Part shown: positions 60,606 to 64,000 of the stretch, piece after piece | How positions within the stretch are numbered: position 1 is the stretch's first letter | Layout: each line of letters starts with the position of its first letter | Source: Streptomyces sp. 378 | Lineage (GTDB): Bacteria > Actinomycetota > Actinomycetes > Streptomycetales > Streptomycetaceae | Assembly (NCBI RefSeq): GCF_030124145.1 | Contig: NZ_JASKMS010000015.1 | Coordinates: forward strand, 62,001-126,000 | DNA length: 64,000 nt | Reading direction: 5' to 3' | Notes under the pieces: generated by a model | What the model saw: the letters and a program-made list of their open reading frames with translations, nothing else | What the model was told of the DNA's origin: nothing | Databases searched by the model: none | Made by a program: the position numbers and the translations under genes

Positions 60606-60732
60606 TCACTGTGAGTGAGCGACGGGGTGAGCCGGTTCCTCGTCGGCGATGCCGAGCGCCTGGTGAACTCGATCCCGTAGGCGCCGGACGTTCGGGGTTG
60701 GGAAGAGGCGTCCGTTGTCAGTCCTGGGCGCT
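60606..60732 (-). pseudogene. possible C-terminal remnant of an unknown gene
   Basis: On the minus strand one frame reads TDNGRLFPTPNVRRLRDRVH then QALGIADEEPAHPVAHSQ and stop at 60606-60608, which looks like real protein. Just upstream another frame reads RTILDAAEEITATSNKRLRA and stops. Together they may be one frameshifted fragment. I do not recognise the family. Confidence 0.25.
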
Positions 60733-60818
60733 ACCGTGACGCACGGAGGCGCTTGTTGCTGGTCGCAGTGATTTCTTCGGCTGCATCAAGGATCGTCCGC
60801 CAGCCCTAGGAGACGCGC

Positions 60819-63800
60819 ATGACCGCTGCCCGCTTGACCGGCCGCCCTTGGCACGATGTAGATGGCCCCGTGCTTGTCGCGTCGGCAGCCGCTCTGCAGT
60901 TGATTCCTCAGAACATTCCGCGCCTTGTGAGGCTTCAGCGCCTTGCTTCCATCGGGGCGTGCCTCCCCAGACGTCCGGATGCACCCCGGCTGTCACCCAG
61001 CAAGCTCCGAGCGCTGCTCAAGGATCCCCTGGTTAGCGGCTCTCAGATCCGTGCCCAAGAAGACTTGTACGACGACCTGTACACCGCCGAGGTTTCCTTC
61101 CACGGCGGGCCATGTCTCGTCGCGCAAGGACTGACATCACGGTGTGCTCACACCCTCGATCTCATGCTGCGGAGCATCCTCGGGCCTGATGGAAAGGCTG
61201 GATTGCCGGCGCAGTTCGTCAAGGAGACACAGTTGTGGGCGCACACGGCATTGAGGTTGAGCGACGCCATGCTGCGTCGGGCCGGGCTTCACCGGGGTAT
61301 CGCTCCGCTGGAGCGACACAGCGACGAGGTGTTCGTTCCGGGAGAGAAGACCCTCACCGCCCTGCGGGAAGCCGTCCGCTATCGCTTCACAGACCTGTCT
61401 GACCTGCTGCCGGCCAGTTCCGCCGATCTCCTCGCTGGATGGGGTATCCGGCCAGGCGAGCACACGCTCACCGCGGGACCAGGGCCGGACGATGGACTCG
61501 TAGTCAAACCTCTTCTCCTCATGGAAGATGGCTTGATCGTCGCTAATCCAGCCGAACTGGTTACGGCGCTGCGCCATGAACTCATCGTTCAAGCCGGGTT
61601 GCACGAATGCCGACCCCAGCTTGCGCGCCTACTGCGCGATCAGACGATGAGAGACACCAGCCGCCTTTTGACGTTGTGTGGTGCGGTCCCGACAGGGCCG
61701 GCTCAACAGGTGGGTGACGACCTGATCACCCGCCGCACCTTCACGTTCGCTGAGGACAAGATCCTCGACCTTGCCGTGGTCATGGATGACCTGTCCGACT
61801 ACGACGAGACCAATCCGACAGGTCACTGGCCCATCCGGGATCTTGGTCTGCGGGTGCAGAACGTCATTGACCCTGTCGGCCCGCCTCTTCCCGAGGACGC
61901 GTGCACTCTTCGCCTCATCATCAACGAAGGCGTGGGCCGATCCTCGTTCTTGGGACTCGCGGACCAGCGTCGCACCGGCCCGGTCGTCGTGACCTCTCTC
62001 AGCGACCTTCAGGTCATGGCAGAGCTGGACGGCTCAGACCCCTTGTTCCTATGGCGATTTGCGCAAGCGGAAACGGAGTTGCACGAGACGACTCGTGTGC
62101 AGTCGTGGAGCGCACTGGACAACTACGGGCTCTTCCGGAACTGTGAGTACAGCTACTACGTGTCAGACGACGCGAGACCTACGATGCTTCTCGTCGAACA
62201 GGACCACTCTCGAGCGCTGCGCATTGAAGTTCAGCAACGCTACGACCGTCATGACGTTCCCAGCCCGCAGAGGCCTGTCTTCGTGCCGGTGGTCTCCGTA
62301 TACGGCACGTCTACGGCGCCGATCTATCGGCCTCTTCCAGACGTACCCGAGGTGGGGAGACTCGTCGAAGTCTCAGACGTAAATGTGTGGCTGGGTGCTG
62401 GCGACCATGAGGTTGCCGACGGGCTGGAGGGTTTCCATCACCTGACGGTAGAAGCAGCAGCCTTCTGGACCTGGCAGATTTCCACCGCCCGCCCCGAGCT
62501 CTTGCCGCTAGCCGCGTCTACGGGCGAGCTGTACGTGAGCCTTTCCTTCCACGATCCCTCAGCGTGGCGGGCTGCGTTGGACGGCAATCCTGGTACAGAA
62601 AGTGAACGTCCCTGGGTCGACGTCCGTGGCGCCGAACCTGGGCTCGTCGATCTGCGCCTCTACGCGGAGGGCATGGCCAGCCTTCTCGCAGACGCAAACG
62701 GAGCCGACCGCATCCTGCTACGAGCCCTGCTTGGAGGCATCACGCAAACCGCCGGATTGGTGGACGAGGATCTTGACGCGCTCGTCGATCAACTGGCGCC
62801 CGAGGGTCCCAAACAGATGTTGCACGTCGAACTGAACCCACGCCTTCCGCTGCGCCCCGGTCCACTCCCTACGGCTCGACTGGTACAATCTGCCGCTTCC
62901 GCCACGGTTCTTGACGAACTGGGTCGGTACCTCGATAGCGCCGGTACGCCAGTGGGGACCATCCCCTCGGAGAAGCGTACCCAGGTTCTGCAGAAGGTCG
63001 TGGGGCACTACTTCGCGCTCATCGAGGATATGGTGGCCGGTCTGGCGGCCGAGGGACTCGTCGAGTCGCTGATTTTGCGGCACGAAGCGCTCCTGTACGA
63101 CGAGGCCTTCAATGACCAGATCCTCCCATCGCGCATCGCCTGCTTCGGAGAGGCAAGCCAGCCGGCCGAGAACCTTGTCAGGACCACCAAGCGCCAAGTG
63201 GAAGCTGCTCAGGCCAGCCGATTCCTCATCGAATACGTCGCTGCCCAACCTCCCAGTGGAGACTCGTCACTCACCCTGGACACGTACGACCACCTCATGG
63301 CGTTGTCTGCAGAACTCATCTCTCGTGCCACTCTCTCGGAAGCCATTCACCACGACTTCTCAGAGGCTCAACTTGCCTTGTTGGCCTCCGGCCGACTCGG
63401 TGTCTCCCGCGGCGACCAATACGAATCAGGCTCCAACGCCCTTGCTACAGCCCGAGCAGAGGCACTCCTGCTTGCGGCACCGACTCGTCATTCCCGCCGG
63501 GGATCCGAGCCCCAAGGGCCCACCGCACAGGTAGAAGAAGCAATGGTCGCCGAGTTCGGCTTCTCTCTCACCGACTTGATCCAGGGTGTCGGCGAGGTCA
63601 TCGCCCTGGGGGATGAGCGCTGCCAGTCAGAGCCCTACACCCTTTCAGAGTCGGTTGTTGCCGATCACTTGTCCACGACGCTGCACTGGGAACATGAGAA
63701 AGCGCAGACCTTCCTCGATCGGCTCACACTGCGTCCCCGGGCCAAGTTCCTTTCTGTCAACTCCGATGCGTGGCCGTGGCGCTACAACCGTGAATGGTCG

Positions 63801-64000
63801 TACGTTCGACGCCCGCTTATCCGTGTGGGCACAGGGGACGGCTCTCAACTCGTCTGGGGAGCCAGACACACTTGGAGCAGTGGCTCGTATTGGGTCAACC
63901 TCATCTACTCCGGACGGTTGCGCAGCACGTCATCGCCGATGAAGAAACTGCTGGGAGTGATTCGGCAGGACGAGAACAAGGCCTTCGAAGCGCATGTCGT
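60819..64000 (+). CDS. very large uncharacterised accessory protein (3' end outside window)
   Basis: One uninterrupted frame of 1060 codons from the ATG at 60819 (AGGAG 6 bases before it) to the window edge; the stop is not reached. No transmembrane segment, signal peptide or known motif is evident. It starts MTAARLTGRPWHDVDGPVLV and contains EVSFHGGPCLVAQGL near 90. The last visible part, PLIRVGTGDGSQLVWGARH then NKAFEAHV, resembles to my eye the lead-in to a C-terminal PD-(D/E)xK-type nuclease domain that would lie beyond the edge. Codon use is much less GC-biased than its neighbours (one line, 61501-61560, is 50% GC), indicating transfer. Function unknown. Confidence 0.8.
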   Translation, partial: MTAARLTGRPWHDVDGPVLVASAAALQLIPQNIPRLVRLQRLASIGACLPRRPDAPRLSPSKLRALLKDPLVSGSQIRAQEDLYDDLYTAEVSFHGGPCLVAQGLTSRCAHTLDLMLRSILGPDGKAGLPAQFVKETQLWAHTALRLSDAMLRRAGLHRGIAPLERHSDEVFVPGEKTLTALREAVRYRFTDLSDLLPASSADLLAGWGIRPGEHTLTAGPGPDDGLVVKPLLLMEDGLIVANPAELVTALRHELIVQAGLHECRPQLARLLRDQTMRDTSRLLTLCGAVPTGPAQQVGDDLITRRTFTFAEDKILDLAVVMDDLSDYDETNPTGHWPIRDLGLRVQNVIDPVGPPLPEDACTLRLIINEGVGRSSFLGLADQRRTGPVVVTSLSDLQVMAELDGSDPLFLWRFAQAETELHETTRVQSWSALDNYGLFRNCEYSYYVSDDARPTMLLVEQDHSRALRIEVQQRYDRHDVPSPQRPVFVPVVSVYGTSTAPIYRPLPDVPEVGRLVEVSDVNVWLGAGDHEVADGLEGFHHLTVEAAAFWTWQISTARPELLPLAASTGELYVSLSFHDPSAWRAALDGNPGTESERPWVDVRGAEPGLVDLRLYAEGMASLLADANGADRILLRALLGGITQTAGLVDEDLDALVDQLAPEGPKQMLHVELNPRLPLRPGPLPTARLVQSAASATVLDELGRYLDSAGTPVGTIPSEKRTQVLQKVVGHYFALIEDMVAGLAAEGLVESLILRHEALLYDEAFNDQILPSRIACFGEASQPAENLVRTTKRQVEAAQASRFLIEYVAAQPPSGDSSLTLDTYDHLMALSAELISRATLSEAIHHDFSEAQLALLASGRLGVSRGDQYESGSNALATARAEALLLAAPTRHSRRGSEPQGPTAQVEEAMVAEFGFSLTDLIQGVGEVIALGDERCQSEPYTLSESVVADHLSTTLHWEHEKAQTFLDRLTLRPRAKFLSVNSDAWPWRYNREWSYVRRPLIRVGTGDGSQLVWGARHTWSSGSYWVNLIYSGRLRSTSSPMKKLLGVIRQDENKAFEAHV

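Larger units (their letters stand above)
60488..60818. other. boundary region upstream of the large accessory gene
   Basis: About 330 bases holding the three direct repeats and the weak minus-strand remnant listed separately. Composition drops toward AT in the repeat area. No intact gene or clear promoter is visible; the promoter of the large gene should lie here. Confidence 0.5.

Noticed and set aside
60718..60996. Minus-strand frame overlapping the start of the large accessory gene
   Set aside because: No motif; conflicts with a plus-strand frame open for 1060 codons with a good ribosome-binding site.

Overview
The window is chromosomal DNA of a Streptomyces species or a very close relative. 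It has very high GC, GTG/TTG starts are common, and it carries a conservon (histidine kinase-like, roadblock, DUF742, GTPase, P450) and rare TTA codons. The order infC-rpmI-rplT, SpoU methylase, PAS kinase, pheS-pheT is the order I know from the S. coelicolor SCO1594-SCO1600 region, so most of the first 46 kb looks like conserved core chromosome.

Layout. 1-7.5 kb: the end of pafB, pafC, two small proteins, tatA-tatC, a diacylglycerol-kinase-like gene and a Ski2-like helicase. 7.9-12.5 kb: a five-gene, translationally coupled conservon of the cvn9/rar type ending in a CYP157-type P450. 12.5-20 kb: single genes on both strands (pseudouridine synthase, two acetyltransferase/siderophore genes with an iron box, 5'-3' exonuclease, XRE-cupin regulator with a metal receptor, TDT-type exporter, LysR). 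19.8-26.5 kb: an ethanolamine/gamma-glutamylation catabolic module (permease and glutamine amidotransferase-type hydrolase on the minus strand, FadR-type regulator, GlnA4-like synthetase, aldehyde dehydrogenase, SDR on the plus strand). Two copies of one unusual motif sit in its two promoter regions. 26.5-33.2 kb: a DUF2510 protein, a PLP aldolase/racemase-like enzyme, a Pro-rich membrane protein coupled to a mycosin-like protease, SseB and DUF1844 proteins. 33.2-41 kb: translation genes, with an attenuator leader and a probable ATC start for infC. 41-51.8 kb: a phosphatase, a TPR-like regulator, Nudix, hydroxyacyl-CoA dehydrogenase, a Tat-exported glycosidase, EamA and MocR with overlapping start codons, and others. 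51.9-54.4 kb: a secreted GH51-type arabinofuranosidase.

The last 9 kb differs. An SDR, an alpha/beta hydrolase and a CocE-type esterase are followed by about 1 kb of gene remnants (old yellow enzyme, perhaps a cupin) and a TetR regulator. The same 14-bp palindrome, AAACCGATCGGTTT, occurs twice before the SDR and once before tetR, which defines a small autoregulated regulon. Past tetR lies a frameshifted C-terminal remnant of a UvrD-like helicase, then three direct copies of GTTGGCRAATCATG. From 60819 to the window edge there is one uninterrupted reading frame of at least 1060 codons. It is clearly AT-richer than the rest and belongs to no family I recognise. This right edge looks like the start of an accessory, possibly defence-related, island and is the best candidate for an undescribed system.

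No rRNA, tRNA, CRISPR array or intact transposase was seen.
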